Assembly: GCF_030162935.1 (NCBI RefSeq)
Contig: NZ_JASAUZ010000056.1
Coordinates: 1-64,000 of the forward strand
Length of the DNA stretch: 64,000 nt
Direction: 5' to 3'
Source: Comamonas halotolerans
GTDB taxonomy: Bacteria; Pseudomonadota; Gammaproteobacteria; Burkholderiales; Burkholderiaceae_C
Shown here: piece by piece, positions 1 to 9,273 of the stretch
How positions within the stretch are numbered: the stretch's first letter is position 1
Layout: each line of letters starts with the position of its first letter
Position numbers and translations under genes: made by a program
Notes under the pieces: generated by a model
The model's input: the letters and a program-made list of their open reading frames with translations, nothing else
The model's database searches: none
What the model was told of the DNA's origin: nothing

Positions 1-16
1 TACAGGTACTGGGACT

Positions 17-56
17 GAAAAATGAAAAACTCCCTTAAATCGTAGACTTAAGAGAG
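17..56 (-). terminator. Intrinsic terminator of the tRNA-Val array
   Basis: Read on the minus strand, a 9-bp stem (arms 48-56 and 30-38, with one U-G wobble) is followed by TTTTTCATTTTT. It lies just past the last tRNA of the array and would end its transcript. Confidence 0.75.
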
Positions 57-65
57 CTTGGAGTG

Positions 66-140
66 TGGTGGGTGATACATGGATCGAACATGTGACCCCT
101 GCCGTGTGAAGGCAGTGCTCTACCGCTGAGCTAATCACCC
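66..140 (-). tRNA. tRNA-Val (anticodon CAC), copy 5 of the array
   Basis: Cloverleaf on the minus strand with acceptor arms GGGTGAT and ATCACCC, discriminator A and encoded CCA. The anticodon stem CTGCC/GGCAG encloses loop TTCACAC, giving anticodon CAC, which reads GUG. The acceptor stem and D arm resemble E. coli tRNA-Val. This is the last copy to be transcribed. Base pair 2:71 is G:C, as in the first and third transcribed copies. Confidence 0.93.
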
Positions 141-166
141 GATTGGCATAGCTGCCAATTCAAAAT

Positions 167-241
167 TGGTGCGTGATACATGGATCGAACATGTGACCCC
201 TGCCGTGTGAAGGCAGTGCTCTACCGCTGAGCTAATCACGC
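167..241 (-). tRNA. tRNA-Val (anticodon CAC), copy 4, C2:G71 variant
   Basis: The body is identical to its neighbours, but the acceptor stem is GCGTGAT paired with ATCACGC: both partners of base pair 2:71 are swapped, so pairing is kept. CCA is encoded and the anticodon is CAC. Confidence 0.93.
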
Positions 242-271
242 TGATCTGCATTGCTGCCGATTTCAGAAATC

Positions 272-346
272 TGGTGGGTGATACATGGATCGAACATGTG
301 ACCCCTGCCGTGTGAAGGCAGTGCTCTACCGCTGAGCTAATCACCC
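272..346 (-). tRNA. tRNA-Val (anticodon CAC), copy 3
   Basis: Same cloverleaf with the GGGTGAT/ATCACCC acceptor stem, anticodon CAC and encoded CCA. It is separated from its neighbours by spacers of about 25-30 bases. Confidence 0.93.
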
Positions 347-373
347 GATTGGCATACCTGCCAAATCAGAAAT

Positions 374-448
374 TGGTGCGTGATACATGGATCGAACATG
401 TGACCCCTGCCGTGTGAAGGCAGTGCTCTACCGCTGAGCTAATCACGC
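374..448 (-). tRNA. tRNA-Val (anticodon CAC), copy 2, C2:G71 variant
   Basis: Same as the copy at 167-241: acceptor stem GCGTGAT/ATCACGC, anticodon CAC, encoded CCA. The flanking spacers also match those of that copy, showing that a two-tRNA unit of roughly 205 bases was duplicated. Confidence 0.93.
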
Positions 449-478
449 TGATCTGCATTGCTGCTGATTTCAGGAATC

Positions 479-553
479 TGGTGGGTGATACATGGATCGA
501 ACATGTGACCCCTGCCGTGTGAAGGCAGTGCTCTACCGCTGAGCTAATCACCC
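479..553 (-). tRNA. tRNA-Val (anticodon CAC), copy 1 (first transcribed)
   Basis: First tRNA of the array in the direction of transcription, 28 bases after the dnaQ stop codon. Acceptor stem GGGTGAT/ATCACCC, anticodon CAC, encoded CCA. The short gap to dnaQ means the array is either cotranscribed with the isc-dnaQ operon or driven by a promoter overlapping the dnaQ end. Confidence 0.93.
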
Positions 554-580
554 ATTTGCCAGTGTTCTGACAAGCCCTAG

Positions 581-586
581 ATTATG
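581..586 (-). promoter_or_regulatory. Possible -10 element for the tRNA-Val array
   Basis: CATAAT on the minus strand overlaps the dnaQ stop codon and would start transcription about 20 bases before the first tRNA. No convincing -35 lies at the right distance, so this is a weak call. Confidence 0.25.
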
Positions 587-1319
587 TCACAGCTTGACTT
601 GCGTTTTCCCAAACACGCCAAATAGTTTTGCCACCCGACGCTTTATCGAGCTCGGCCAGTACCGACTCATGCATCTTCAGCTCTTGCTCACTCGACTTGA
701 TCACAGGAAGCTTGAAGCTGCGCAAATCGATGGCTGGAGAAGCCTCACCCGACTCCACTCCTGGCTGCACATCGTCCTCATCCGGCATGACCAAGGCATT
801 CTGTCCTCGCGTCATATTGATGTAGACATCCGCCAGCAACTCCGCATCCAGCAAAGCGCCATGCAGTTGGCGGCCACTGTTGTCCACTTCGAGACGTGAA
901 CACAGTGCATCCAGAGAGTTGCGCTTGCCAGGGAAGAGTTCCTTGGCCATCACCAAAGAGTCCGTTACCTTTGCCACATAGGTGGTCACAGGCTTCAAAC
1001 CCAGCAACGAGAGTTCTTTATTCAGGAATCCGATATCGAAAGGTGCGTTGTGAATGATGAGTTCTGCACCCTGGAGATAGGCCAGAATCTCGTCCACCTT
1101 CTCGGCAAATTTGGGTTTGTCACTCAAAAACTCTGTCGTCAAACCGTGCACACGCAAAGCATCTGGATGGCTGTCACGTCCTGGATTGAAGTACAGGTGC
1201 AAGTTGTTGCCCGTGAGCTTACGACCCACCAGCTCCACACAGCCAAGTTCGATCACGCGGTCTCCTGTCTCCGCAGACAGACCCGTGGTTTCCGTATCCA
1301 GAACGATAAGACGCGACAT
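582..1319 (-). CDS. dnaQ: DNA polymerase III subunit epsilon (3'-5' proofreading exonuclease)
   Basis: The 245-residue protein is the usual length for DnaQ (243 in E. coli). It shows all three exonuclease motifs of the DEDDh family: ExoI DTETTG at 8-13 (D8, E10), ExoII HNAPFD at 90-95, and ExoIII HGALLD at 153-158, which supplies the catalytic His and Asp. It also has the DKPKFAE and GKRNSLDALC segments shared with E. coli DnaQ. The product removes misincorporated bases as part of the Pol III core. The gene starts 18 bases after fdx and looks like the last protein gene of the isc operon, an unusual place for it, with tRNA-Val genes right behind. The family call is very sure; cotranscription with isc is inferred from spacing. 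Confidence 0.95.
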   Translation of the reverse strand: MSRLIVLDTETTGLSAETGDRVIELGCVELVGRKLTGNNLHLYFNPGRDSHPDALRVHGLTTEFLSDKPKFAEKVDEILAYLQGAELIIHNAPFDIGFLNKELSLLGLKPVTTYVAKVTDSLVMAKELFPGKRNSLDALCSRLEVDNSGRQLHGALLDAELLADVYINMTRGQNALVMPDEDDVQPGVESGEASPAIDLRSFKLPVIKSSEQELKMHESVLAELDKASGGKTIWRVWENASQAVT

Positions 1320-1337
1320 AAATCAGTGCTTTTTTGT

Positions 1338-1670
1338 TTACTCTTTGGCGTGGTTGATCGAGTACTTGGGAATTTCAACCACCAGATCAGTTTGCGCCAC
1401 GATGGCCTGACAGCTCAAGCGCGATTGTGGCTCCAAGCCCCATGCACGGTCGAGCAGATCGTCTTCCTCTTCTTCAGAAGCGTTCAGACTATTAAAGCCC
1501 TCACGGACGATCACATGGCACGTTGTACATGCGCAGCTCATGTCACAAGCGTGCTCAATATTGATATTGTTGTCCAGCAGTGCTTCGCAAATCGAAGTGC
1601 CCGCAGGAACTTCCAGACTTGCACCTTCAGGACAGTATTCAGCGTGAGGAAGTATTTTGATGATTGCCAT
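1338..1670 (-). CDS. fdx: ISC-type [2Fe-2S] ferredoxin
   Basis: This 110-residue adrenodoxin-like ferredoxin has ligand cysteines at 42, 48, 51 and 87, exactly the positions of E. coli Fdx. An extra Cys46 lies in the loop, as in other ISC ferredoxins. The acidic stretch around residues 66-71 is the usual partner-binding surface. Its family role is to donate electrons for cluster assembly on IscU. The gene lies 13 bases after hscA and 18 bases before dnaQ within the isc operon. I see no iscX gene after it, where enterobacteria have one. Confidence 0.95.
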   Translation of the reverse strand: MAIIKILPHAEYCPEGASLEVPAGTSICEALLDNNINIEHACDMSCACTTCHVIVREGFNSLNASEEEEDDLLDRAWGLEPQSRLSCQAIVAQTDLVVEIPKYSINHAKE

Positions 1671-1683
1671 ATGCTCTGTTTGA

Positions 1684-3555
1684 TCAAGAAATAGATTGAA
1701 CGCTCTTGCCCGCCAAGGCCTCTCGGATGCCGCGATTCATGCGCTCCGCCGCAAATGCTTCTGTACCCTTTGCCAGCGCTTGCGTTGCAGCCTCCACATG
1801 GGCTGCATCGTCTGAAGTCAATGCCTGGCGCAGCTGCGCCATCAAGGCTTCAATGTCCTGGCGCTGCTGCGGACTGAGCACATCGCCATCAGCATCCAGC
1901 GCACTTTGTGTGGCCAGCAACATGCGGTCAGCATCCACACGCGCCTCCACCAATGCGCGTGCCTTCATGTCTTCCTGGGCCGTGGCAAAACCATCCTGAA
2001 GCATTTTGGCTACTTGTTCGTCAGACAAGCCATACGAGGGTTTGACCTCAATGTGCGCCTCCACACCGCTGGCTTGCTCCCTGGCACTGACAGACAGCAA
2101 CCCATCCGCATCCACCGTAAAACTCACACGAATGCGTGCTGCTCCTGCAGCCATCGCTGGGATGCCCCGCAATTCAAACCGTGCAAGGCTGCGACAGTCC
2201 TGCACCAGATCACGCTCACCTTGCACCACATGAATAGCCATGGCTGTTTGACCATCTTTGTAGGTGGTGAAGTCCTGCGCTCGTGCCGTGGGAATGGTTT
2301 CGTTGCGCGAAATGATGCGCTCCACCAGGCCACCCATGGTCTCAATACCTAGCGACAAGGGAATCACATCCAGCAACAGCAGCTCGCCAGCCGCGTTATT
2401 GCCTGCCAGCTGATTCGCCTGAATGGAAGCCCCCAGCGCCACCACTTCATCGGGATTCAAGTTCGTCAACGGTGGCTGGCCAAAAAGCTGCTCCACTGCA
2501 TCGCGCACCGAGGGCATGCGGGTAGAACCACCTACCATCACCACACCTTGCACGTCTTCGACCGCCAAATCCGCATCGCGCAAGGCACGGCGCACAGCCT
2601 GCAATGAGCGCTTGGTCAAAGCTGCAGTAGCTTGCGCAAAGTCATCGCGGCTCACGAGTTGGTTGATCTGCGCGCCACTAGGCAGCAGCAATTCAAACAC
2701 GGCAGTCTCAGCGTCGGTCAAGCGCTCTTTGCATGCCTTGGCAGCTATGCGCAATGCAGCTCGGTCTTCCACCGTTTGCGGGGTGATACCGGTTTGCTCC
2801 AACACCCAGCGGGTCAGGGCTGCGTCGTAATCATCACCCCCCAAGGCTGAATCACCGCCAGTAGCCACCACCTCGAACACACCCTGCGTGAGTCGCAGAA
2901 TGGAGATATCGAAGGTGCCGCCACCCAGGTCGTACACGGCATAAATACCTTCGCTGCCATTATCCAGACCATAGGCGATGGCTGCTGCCGTTGGCTCATT
3001 GATCAAGCGCAGCAGATTCAGCCCAGCCAGCTTGGCGGCGTCTTTGGTCGCTTGACGTTGTGCATCATCAAAATACGCGGGCACGGTGATCACCGCTCCG
3101 TGAATGTCGTCATTAAAGGTATCTTCAGCACGGTAGCGCAAAGTTGCCAGGATTTCCGCACTCACCTCGACGGGGCTTTTACGCCCTGCACGGGTTTGGA
3201 GCTCCACCATTGCATTGGCGCTGGCCTGCTCGAACGCATAAGGCAGCTGCTGTGCCTGCTCACCCAGGTCAGTCAGACTACGCCCCATGAAACGCTTCAC
3301 CGACACAATGGTGTTGGCTGCATCATCCACTTCATGACTGCGTGCCGAATAGCCGATCTGGCGCTTACCATCAGGCGCGTAACGCACCACCGACGGCAGC
3401 AACACGCGACCTTCATCATCGGGCAAACACTCTGCAACGCCATTGCGCACAGAGGCCACCAAAGAATGCGTGGTACCCAAGTCAATACCCACTGCGATAC
3501 GACGCTGGTGAGGATTGGGTGATTGACCGGGTTCGGAAATTTGCAATAAGGCCAT
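1684..3555 (-). CDS. hscA: Fe-S cluster assembly Hsp70 chaperone HscA
   Basis: The 623-residue Hsp70 has the ATPase phosphate-1 motif IDLGTTHS at 24-31, a second phosphate loop in [12 protein letters not shown] and the adenosine-motif segment [12 protein letters not shown] substrate-binding domain and C-terminal lid follow. The length fits HscA (616 in E. coli) rather than DnaK. Together with HscB it binds the LPPVK loop of IscU and uses ATP to release assembled clusters. The start is the first in-frame ATG, with only a weak ribosome site. It lies 81 bases after hscB and is followed closely by fdx, so the three form one unit. Confidence 0.96.
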   Translation of the reverse strand: MALLQISEPGQSPNPHQRRIAVGIDLGTTHSLVASVRNGVAECLPDDEGRVLLPSVVRYAPDGKRQIGYSARSHEVDDAANTIVSVKRFMGRSLTDLGEQAQQLPYAFEQASANAMVELQTRAGRKSPVEVSAEILATLRYRAEDTFNDDIHGAVITVPAYFDDAQRQATKDAAKLAGLNLLRLINEPTAAAIAYGLDNGSEGIYAVYDLGGGTFDISILRLTQGVFEVVATGGDSALGGDDYDAALTRWVLEQTGITPQTVEDRAALRIAAKACKERLTDAETAVFELLLPSGAQINQLVSRDDFAQATAALTKRSLQAVRRALRDADLAVEDVQGVVMVGGSTRMPSVRDAVEQLFGQPPLTNLNPDEVVALGASIQANQLAGNNAAGELLLLDVIPLSLGIETMGGLVERIISRNETIPTARAQDFTTYKDGQTAMAIHVVQGERDLVQDCRSLARFELRGIPAMAAGAARIRVSFTVDADGLLSVSAREQASGVEAHIEVKPSYGLSDEQVAKMLQDGFATAQEDMKARALVEARVDADRMLLATQSALDADGDVLSPQQRQDIEALMAQLRQALTSDDAAHVEAATQALAKGTEAFAAERMNRGIREALAGKSVQSIS

Positions 3556-3636
3556 GGTGAATCTGTCTCTGTATGAGCGGCAACGCCACTCCTATGCCCT
3601 GACTTGCTACGCAAAGTTCAGAGCGCTGTAACAAGG

Positions 3637-4155
3637 CTATTGTTCCAGTTGCTCGCGTCGACGGTCGATGTCTTGCGCAAAGCGCTCAACAAACATGAGG
3701 GATCTCACAATTTGAACCGCGTCCTGAGCCCCCTCAGAAGATGTCAAAAGTTGCTCGCACTTTTCAAACATGCCACGTTTGACTGACGCTACTTCTGATT
3801 CCAAATCATCCAGATTCTCTGACGTGCTGGCATCGTCCAGGGCTTCACGCCATTCCATCTGCTGCATCAGAAAAGCCGTGGGCATTGCGGTGTTGTCTTC
3901 AGCACGCACAGGTGCCCCGAACAGCTCACACAGATACGCAGCGCGCTTGAGCGGATTCTTCAGGCGCTGATATGCCTCGTTGATACGTACCGACCACTGC
4001 ATGGCCACACGCTGCGCCACTCCACCCTCACCTGCAAAACGATCAGGGTGGGTTTGCTTTTGCAAGGCTTTCCAGCGCTCATCCAGCAAGGCTCTGTCCA
4101 AGGCAAACTGTTTGGGCAGGCCCAGTAATTCGAAATCGTCAGACTGCAGATTCAT
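3637..4155 (-). CDS. hscB: Fe-S co-chaperone HscB (J-protein)
   Basis: The 172-residue protein has an N-terminal J domain carrying HPD at 36-38, the motif that stimulates the HscA ATPase, and a C-terminal helical domain that binds IscU. I chose the start at 4155 (MNLQSDDFELLG) rather than an in-frame ATG ten codons upstream because it gives the normal family length (171 in E. coli). The upstream start would also lie inside a terminator-like hairpin. No strong Shine-Dalgarno sequence precedes either start, so HscB may be translated weakly or coupled to upstream events. It is the first gene of the chaperone half of the operon (hscB-hscA-fdx). Confidence 0.93.
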   Translation of the reverse strand: MNLQSDDFELLGLPKQFALDRALLDERWKALQKQTHPDRFAGEGGVAQRVAMQWSVRINEAYQRLKNPLKRAAYLCELFGAPVRAEDNTAMPTAFLMQQMEWREALDDASTSENLDDLESEVASVKRGMFEKCEQLLTSSEGAQDAVQIVRSLMFVERFAQDIDRRREQLEQ

Positions 4156-4161
4156 GTCAAT

Positions 4162-4194
4162 AAAAAACCGCCAGCAGGAGAGCAAGGCGGTTTT
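4162..4194 (-). terminator. Terminator-like hairpin between iscA and hscB (possible attenuator)
   Basis: On the minus strand, arms AAAACCGCC (4186-4194) and GGCGGTTTT (4164-4172) form a 9-bp stem followed by six U residues, ending seven bases before the hscB ATG. This is a good intrinsic terminator placed inside the operon, so partial termination would make less hscBA-fdx than iscRSUA. Confidence 0.7.
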
Positions 4195-4227
4195 GTTGTT
4201 GAGAGCCCCCGTAGGACTCCGTTACGC

Positions 4228-4551
4228 TTAAATGCGAAAGCTCTCGCCACAACCGCAACGATCACGCTCATTGGGGTTGTGAAACTTGAAGCCTTCGTTG
4301 AGCCCTTCGCGCACAAAGTCCAGCTCCGTGCCATCGATGTAAGCTAGGCTCTTCGGATCAATCATCACCTTAACGCCATTGCTCTCAAACACGACGTCTT
4401 CGGGATCTTGTTCGTCCACATACTCCAGCTTGTAGGCCAGACCGGAGCAGCCTGTGGTTTTCACCCCCAGGCGCACTCCAATCCCTTTGCCACGCTTCGT
4501 CAAATAACGGTTGACGTGGCGTGCAGCTGCATCAGAGAGCGTAACTGCCAT
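4228..4551 (-). CDS. iscA: Fe-S cluster assembly A-type carrier IscA
   Basis: The 107-residue A-type protein (HesB/IscA family) has the three conserved cysteines at 35, 99 and 101 (GCSG and CGCG segments), identical in position to E. coli IscA. It carries iron or [4Fe-4S] clusters from the scaffold to target enzymes. The gene starts 2 bases after the iscU stop, so translation is probably coupled. Past the gene lies the hairpin that separates iscRSUA from the chaperone genes. Confidence 0.95.
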   Translation of the reverse strand: MAVTLSDAAARHVNRYLTKRGKGIGVRLGVKTTGCSGLAYKLEYVDEQDPEDVVFESNGVKVMIDPKSLAYIDGTELDFVREGLNEGFKFHNPNERDRCGCGESFRI

Positions 4552-4553
4552 GT

Positions 4554-4955
4554 TTACTCAGCAGCAACAGTCTCACCACGCTTGGCGCGGTAATCGTTCA
4601 CAGCCGCCTTGATCGCGTCTTCAGCCAGAATCGAGCAGTGCACCTTGACTGGAGGCAGCGCCAATTCTTCAGCGATCACGCTGTTTTTCAGCGCCGCTGC
4701 TTCGTCCAGCGTCTTGCCTTTGACCCACTCTGTCACCAGAGAAGAGGACGCAATCGCCGAGCCGCAACCATAGGTTTTGAAGCGCGCATCTTCAATCACA
4801 CCAGTCTCGGGATTCACCTTGATTTGCAGCTTCATCACGTCGCCGCAAGCAGGGGCACCTACCATGCCAGTGCCTACGCTGTCGTCACCCTTGTCGAAAG
4901 AGCCAACGTTGCGTGGATTTTCATAGTGGTCAATGACCTTGTCGGAGTAAGCCAT
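4554..4955 (-). CDS. iscU: Fe-S cluster scaffold protein IscU
   Basis: The 133-residue scaffold has cluster ligands Cys37, Cys64 and Cys107, plus Asp39, which tunes cluster stability. The LPPVK motif recognised by HscA is at 100-104. Clusters are built here from iron, sulfur delivered by IscS and electrons from ferredoxin. Neighbouring genes are iscS, 43 bases upstream, and iscA, almost abutting. Length and residues fit the family throughout. Confidence 0.97.
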   Translation of the reverse strand: MAYSDKVIDHYENPRNVGSFDKGDDSVGTGMVGAPACGDVMKLQIKVNPETGVIEDARFKTYGCGSAIASSSLVTEWVKGKTLDEAAALKNSVIAEELALPPVKVHCSILAEDAIKAAVNDYRAKRGETVAAE

Positions 4956-4998
4956 GGTGTCTACCTCTTGAATTCAAATAATCTGTTCGTTGGCGTGC

Positions 4999-6219
4999 TT
5001 AGTGCTCAGCCCACTGGATGGTGCTCAGGTCGATACCATCCTTGTACATTTCCCACAACGGGCTCAACTCACGCAATTTGGCTACGTTTTGGCGGATGGT
5101 GCTGATGGCATAGTCGATCTCCTCTTCCGTGGTGAAACGGCCAATCGTCATGCGCAGCGAACTGTGAGCCAGCTCGTCGCTGCGACCCAAGGCACGCAGC
5201 ACATAGCTGGGCTCCAGGCTGGCCGATGTGCATGCCGAACCCGAAGACACTGCCAAGCCCTTGATACCCATGATCAAGGACTCGCCTTCCACATAGTTGA
5301 AGCTGATGTTCAAATTGTGTGGCACACGGTGCTCCAGGTCACCGTTCACAAACACCTGTTCAATGTCCTTGAGACCATTAAGCAAACGCTGCTGCAAACG
5401 CTTGGCGTGCTCATAGTCTTTTTGCATCTCTTCCTTGGCAATGCGGAACGCTTCACCCATGCCCACAATCTGGTGCGTTGCCAAAGTACCGGAGCGCATG
5501 CCACGTTCATGACCGCCACCGTGCATTTGCGCCTCCAGGCGAACGCGAGGCTTGCGACGAACGTACAGCGCACCGATTCCCTTGGGACCGTAGGTCTTGT
5601 GCGACGCCAGGCTCATCAGGTCGATAGGCATGGTCACCATGTCCAGAGGCATCTTGCCAGTCGCTTGTGCAGCGTCGACGTGGAAGATGATGCCTTTTTC
5701 GCGGCAAATCGCTCCAATGGCATTCAGATCCTGAATCACACCGGTTTCATTGTTTACCGCCATCACGCTGGCCAAAATGGTGTCAGGACGCAACGCAGCC
5801 TTGAAGACTTCCAGATCTAGCAGACCATTCTCTTGAACGTCCAGATAGGTCACTTCAAAGCCCTGGCGTTCCAGTTCACGCATGGTATCCAGAACCGCCT
5901 TGTGCTCGGTCTTTACCGTAATCAGATGCTTGCCCTTGCCTTTGTAGAAGTGCGCAGCACCTTTGATGGCCAGGTTGTCAGACTCAGTAGCGCCGCTGGT
6001 CCAGACAATTTCACGTGGATCAGCACCGATCAGGTCTGCCACTTGCTGGCGCGCCTTCTCAACAGCCTCTTCCGCCTCCCAACCCCAAGCATGGCTTCGG
6101 GAAGCAGCATTGCCGAAGTGTTCACGCAACCACGGGATCATGGCGTCCACCACGCGAGGGTCGCAAGGTGTGGTCGCACCGTAGTCAAGATAAATGGGGA
6201 AGTGTGGGGTCATGTCCAT
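4999..6219 (-). CDS. iscS: Cysteine desulfurase IscS
   Basis: The 406-residue PLP enzyme takes sulfur from cysteine as a persulfide. The PLP lysine is K208 in SHKTYGPKG, and the mobile-loop catalytic cysteine is C330 in [10 protein letters not shown], typical of group I (IscS/NifS) enzymes. The C-terminus ends WAEH, as in other IscS proteins. An alternative start two codons in (MTPHFP) is possible. IscS feeds IscU and, in other bacteria, thiouridine and selenium pathways. That is relevant here because a full selenium system lies 35 kb away; its use as selenium donor for SelD is inference. Confidence 0.97.
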   Translation of the reverse strand: MDMTPHFPIYLDYGATTPCDPRVVDAMIPWLREHFGNAASRSHAWGWEAEEAVEKARQQVADLIGADPREIVWTSGATESDNLAIKGAAHFYKGKGKHLITVKTEHKAVLDTMRELERQGFEVTYLDVQENGLLDLEVFKAALRPDTILASVMAVNNETGVIQDLNAIGAICREKGIIFHVDAAQATGKMPLDMVTMPIDLMSLASHKTYGPKGIGALYVRRKPRVRLEAQMHGGGHERGMRSGTLATHQIVGMGEAFRIAKEEMQKDYEHAKRLQQRLLNGLKDIEQVFVNGDLEHRVPHNLNISFNYVEGESLIMGIKGLAVSSGSACTSASLEPSYVLRALGRSDELAHSSLRMTIGRFTTEEEIDYAISTIRQNVAKLRELSPLWEMYKDGIDLSTIQWAEH

Positions 6220-6277
6220 GGCTGGCTCTACTAATGTCTGTCCGGAAGCTGCTCGCTACCTCTTAAAACTCAAATTT

Positions 6278-6301
6278 GCCTGCCGAGCGTGCCCGGCGGG
6301 C
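6278..6301 (-). promoter_or_regulatory. Hairpin in the iscR-iscS intergenic region
   Basis: Arms 6278-6285 and 6294-6301 are complementary at seven of eight positions (one C-A mismatch on the transcribed strand) around an 8-base loop. There is no U-run, so it is not a terminator. In E. coli an RNA structure in the same gap protects iscR mRNA when the rest of the message is degraded; a similar role here is inferred. Confidence 0.4.
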
Positions 6302-6313
6302 TGTCTCGTGTGA

Positions 6314-6850
6314 TCAAGACTTGGCGAACACGTTGCCAAGCGCAAACACCGAGTTGGGCGCATTCACACGAATAGGCTTGACCACCGGCGCCGTGGAAAT
6401 CGCACGACGCACAACAGGCTTGTCTTCAATCTGGATGCCCTTGGCCAACTGCTCGTCCACCAGCTTTTGCAGGGTGACAGAGTCCAAGAACTCAACCATG
6501 CGCTGATTCAGCGCAGACCACAGTTCATGGGTCATGCAGCGCCCTGCTTCACCCATGCAGTTTTCCTTGCCGCCACACTGGGTAGCATCAATAGGCTCAT
6601 CCACCGAGACAATGATGTCTGCAACGGTGATTTCTGCGGCCTTGCGGGCCAGGGTATAGCCACCACCAGGACCACGCGTGGATTCCACCAACTCGTGGCG
6701 ACGCAGCTTGCCAAACAGCTGCTCCAGGTAAGAGAGCGAAATTTGTTGACGCTGACTGATCGCGGCCAGCGTGACGGGACCATTGTTTTGGCGCAATGCC
6801 AAATCGATCATGGCTGTGACCGCAAAGCGGCCTTTGGTAGTGAGACGCAT
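6314..6850 (-). CDS. iscR: Fe-S cluster-sensing regulator IscR (Rrf2 family)
   Basis: The 178-residue protein has an N-terminal winged helix (MRLTTKGRFAV start, GPGGGY wing at 61-65) and cluster ligands Cys92, Cys98, Cys105 and His108. The C98-C105 spacing is one residue longer than in E. coli IscR. With a [2Fe-2S] cluster bound it represses its own operon, sensing cluster sufficiency. A strong AAGGAG lies just upstream of the ATG. It is the first gene of the operon and is preceded by a leader of roughly 150 bases. I could not identify a confident IscR operator. Confidence 0.96.
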   Translation of the reverse strand: MRLTTKGRFAVTAMIDLALRQNNGPVTLAAISQRQQISLSYLEQLFGKLRRHELVESTRGPGGGYTLARKAAEITVADIIVSVDEPIDATQCGGKENCMGEAGRCMTHELWSALNQRMVEFLDSVTLQKLVDEQLAKGIQIEDKPVVRRAISTAPVVKPIRVNAPNSVFALGNVFAKS

Positions 6851-7007
6851 CGTGAGCTCCTTCAGTCAGGCTAATAGTTAACAGAAACATCAATCGCGGC
6901 AACCGGATTGACTACCGTCTCCGCCCTTACTCCAGCGCACCAATCTATCGCGCCGAGCCCTTCGTTTAAGTAAGAAGTTTTTTTGTTGTTGTTGAGTAAT
7001 TACCCCG

Positions 7008-7016
7008 AGTATACCA
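7008..7016 (-). promoter_or_regulatory. iscR: Extended -10 promoter candidate for the isc operon
   Basis: On the minus strand TGGTATACT gives TG, one base, then a near-consensus -10 (TATACT at 7008-7013). No clear -35 is seen, which fits an extended -10 promoter. The predicted start is near 7001, about 150 bases before the iscR ATG. Confidence 0.4.
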
Positions 7017-7094
7017 GAAACCCCATCAATTTGGTCGGATACATCTAATCGTGATCATCAAAACAAGCTATCAAGAGGAAAAAGCGCTTGCAAA

Positions 7095-9155
7095 TCAAGC
7101 TCCAAATAGTTTTTGCTTAAGCAGTGCCAGTTGATCTCGCAAGCGTGCTGCAGCTTCAAAGTCCAGGTTCTTAGCGCGTTCCAGCATTTCTTTCTCCATT
7201 TTCTTGATAGCTTTGGTGAGTTCTGCCTCGGACATGTTGTCAAAACTCTCGGAATGTGCTGATGCGCGCTGTTGCTCATCGGCCTGTCGCACACTTTTTT
7301 CACTATAGACCCCATCAATCAGGTCTTTCACCCTCTTGACAAGCGCTGTAGGGGTTATTCCATTCTCCTCATTAAAAGCAATTTGCTTGTCTCGGCGCCG
7401 CTGCGTCTCGTCCATGGCTTTTCGCATGGAGTCAGTAATGCGGTCCGCATACAAAATCGCCTTGCCGTGCAGATTGCGTGCCGCACGACCAATGGTTTGA
7501 ATCAAGCTGCGCTCGGCACGCAAAAAGCCCTCTTTGTCTGCATCCAGAATCGCCACCAGGGACACCTCCGGAATATCCAGCCCTTCGCGCAACAAATTGA
7601 TCCCGACCAGCACATCAAACACTCCCAGCCGCAGGTCACGAATGATTTCCACACGCTCCACCGTATCAATGTCAGAGTGGAGATAGCGCACCTTGACGCC
7701 GTTTTCAGTGAGGTAGTCGGTGAGCTGCTCGGCCATGCGCTTGGTCAGGGTCGTGATCAGCACGCGCTCGTCACGCTCGGTGCGCAAGCGGATTTCTTGC
7801 AGCACGTCGTCCACCTGATGGGTTGCAGGACGCACCTCGATTTCTGGGTCCACCAGACCGGTCGGGCGCACCACCTGATCCACCACCTGACCCGAATGTG
7901 TTTTCTCGTACTCTGCCGGCGTGGCTGAAACAAAGATCACCTGCCGCATGCGCTGCTCGAACTCTTCGAACTTCAACGGCCGGTTGTCCATCGCCGACGG
8001 CAGCCGAAAACCGTATTCCACCAGTGTCATCTTGCGCGCACGGTCACCGTTGTACATGGCATTGAGCTGACCAATCATCTGGTGACTCTCGTCCAGGAAC
8101 ATGATGGAATCCTTGGGCATGTAGTCAGTCAACGTACTTGGCGGCTCGCCGGGCGCCGCACCTGAGAGATGGCGCGTGTAGTTTTCAATGCCTTTGCAGT
8201 GCCCCACTTCGCTGAGCATTTCCAGATCGAACCGCGTGCGCTGCTCCAGGCGTTGCGCCTCCACCAGCTTGCCCATTTCCACCAGTTGCTTGCTGCGCTC
8301 GGCCAGCTCCAGCTTGATGGTTTCCACTGCCGCCAGCACTTTGTCGCGCGGCGTCACATAGTGGCTGCTGGGGTACACCGTGAAGCGTGGAATGCTTTGC
8401 TTGATACGCCCTGTCAGTGGGTCAAACAGCTGCAGGCTATCCACCTCATCATCAAACAACTCAATGCGCAAGGCCAGCTCGGAGTGCTCGGCGGGGAAAA
8501 CATCAATAGTGTCACCGCGTACGCGGAAGGTACCGCGCGAAAAATCCTGGTCATTGCGCTGATACTGCATGCGAATGAGCTGCGCAATCACATCGCGCTG
8601 GTTCATGCGATCACCCGTGCGCGTGGTCATTACCATCTGGTGATAACTCTCTGGCTCACCGATACCGTAGATGGCAGACACCGTGGCAACAATCACCACG
8701 TCGCGACGCTCCATCAGGCTCTTGGTGCAAGACAGGCGCATTTGCTCAATATGCTCGTTGATGGCACTGTCTTTTTCAATGAACAGATCGCGCTGCGGCA
8801 CATAGGCCTCGGGCTGGTAATAGTCGTAATAACTGACGAAATACTCCACCGCGTTTTTTGGGAAAAACTCACGGAACTCCGAATACAGCTGTGCGGCAAG
8901 TGTTTTGTTGGGTGCAAAAACAATGGCTGGCCGCCCCAGGCGCGCAATGACATTGGCCATGGTGAACGTCTTGCCAGAGCCCGTCACGCCAAGCAGCGTC
9001 TGGAAGGCTTCACCATCGTGCACACCCTCTACCAGTTTCTCGATAGCCACTGGTTGATCACCCGCCGGTGGATAGGGCTGAAAAAGCTCAAACGGCGAAT
9101 CTGGGAAGGTGACAAACGTGCCTTGTGGCACAGAAGCGTTAATTTCTTCTTGCAT
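7095..9155 (-). CDS. uvrB: Excinuclease ABC subunit B
   Basis: This 686-residue helicase-like repair protein (673 in E. coli) has Walker A GVTGSGKT at 56-63 and the damage-probing beta-hairpin region [15 protein letters not shown]. It also has DESH as the Walker B equivalent, VSATP, the QTIGRAARN motif VI and a C-terminal UVR coiled coil that recruits UvrC. It takes over damaged DNA from UvrA in nucleotide excision repair. The start at 9155 gives the family N-terminus; another ATG seven codons upstream (9176) is possible, and neither has a good ribosome site. It is divergent from the aminotransferase gene and not obviously in an operon. Confidence 0.96.
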   Translation of the reverse strand: MQEEINASVPQGTFVTFPDSPFELFQPYPPAGDQPVAIEKLVEGVHDGEAFQTLLGVTGSGKTFTMANVIARLGRPAIVFAPNKTLAAQLYSEFREFFPKNAVEYFVSYYDYYQPEAYVPQRDLFIEKDSAINEHIEQMRLSCTKSLMERRDVVIVATVSAIYGIGEPESYHQMVMTTRTGDRMNQRDVIAQLIRMQYQRNDQDFSRGTFRVRGDTIDVFPAEHSELALRIELFDDEVDSLQLFDPLTGRIKQSIPRFTVYPSSHYVTPRDKVLAAVETIKLELAERSKQLVEMGKLVEAQRLEQRTRFDLEMLSEVGHCKGIENYTRHLSGAAPGEPPSTLTDYMPKDSIMFLDESHQMIGQLNAMYNGDRARKMTLVEYGFRLPSAMDNRPLKFEEFEQRMRQVIFVSATPAEYEKTHSGQVVDQVVRPTGLVDPEIEVRPATHQVDDVLQEIRLRTERDERVLITTLTKRMAEQLTDYLTENGVKVRYLHSDIDTVERVEIIRDLRLGVFDVLVGINLLREGLDIPEVSLVAILDADKEGFLRAERSLIQTIGRAARNLHGKAILYADRITDSMRKAMDETQRRRDKQIAFNEENGITPTALVKRVKDLIDGVYSEKSVRQADEQQRASAHSESFDNMSEAELTKAIKKMEKEMLERAKNLDFEAAARLRDQLALLKQKLFGA

Positions 9156-9273
9156 GGATTTATGTCTTGGGCGCATAGCCCATTGCCGGAGTAAAATGGC
9201 GAGCTAACCCTCAAGCCTACCGCAGGAGTCAGTTGGGGGTTTGCTGAAATATTTCTACCCTCAAGGACGACCC

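Noticed and set aside
66-553. Regular repeats of about 100 bases resembling a CRISPR or other repeat array
   Set aside because: Each repeat folds as a complete tRNA-Val with encoded CCA, so they are tRNA genes; open frames across them are accidental.
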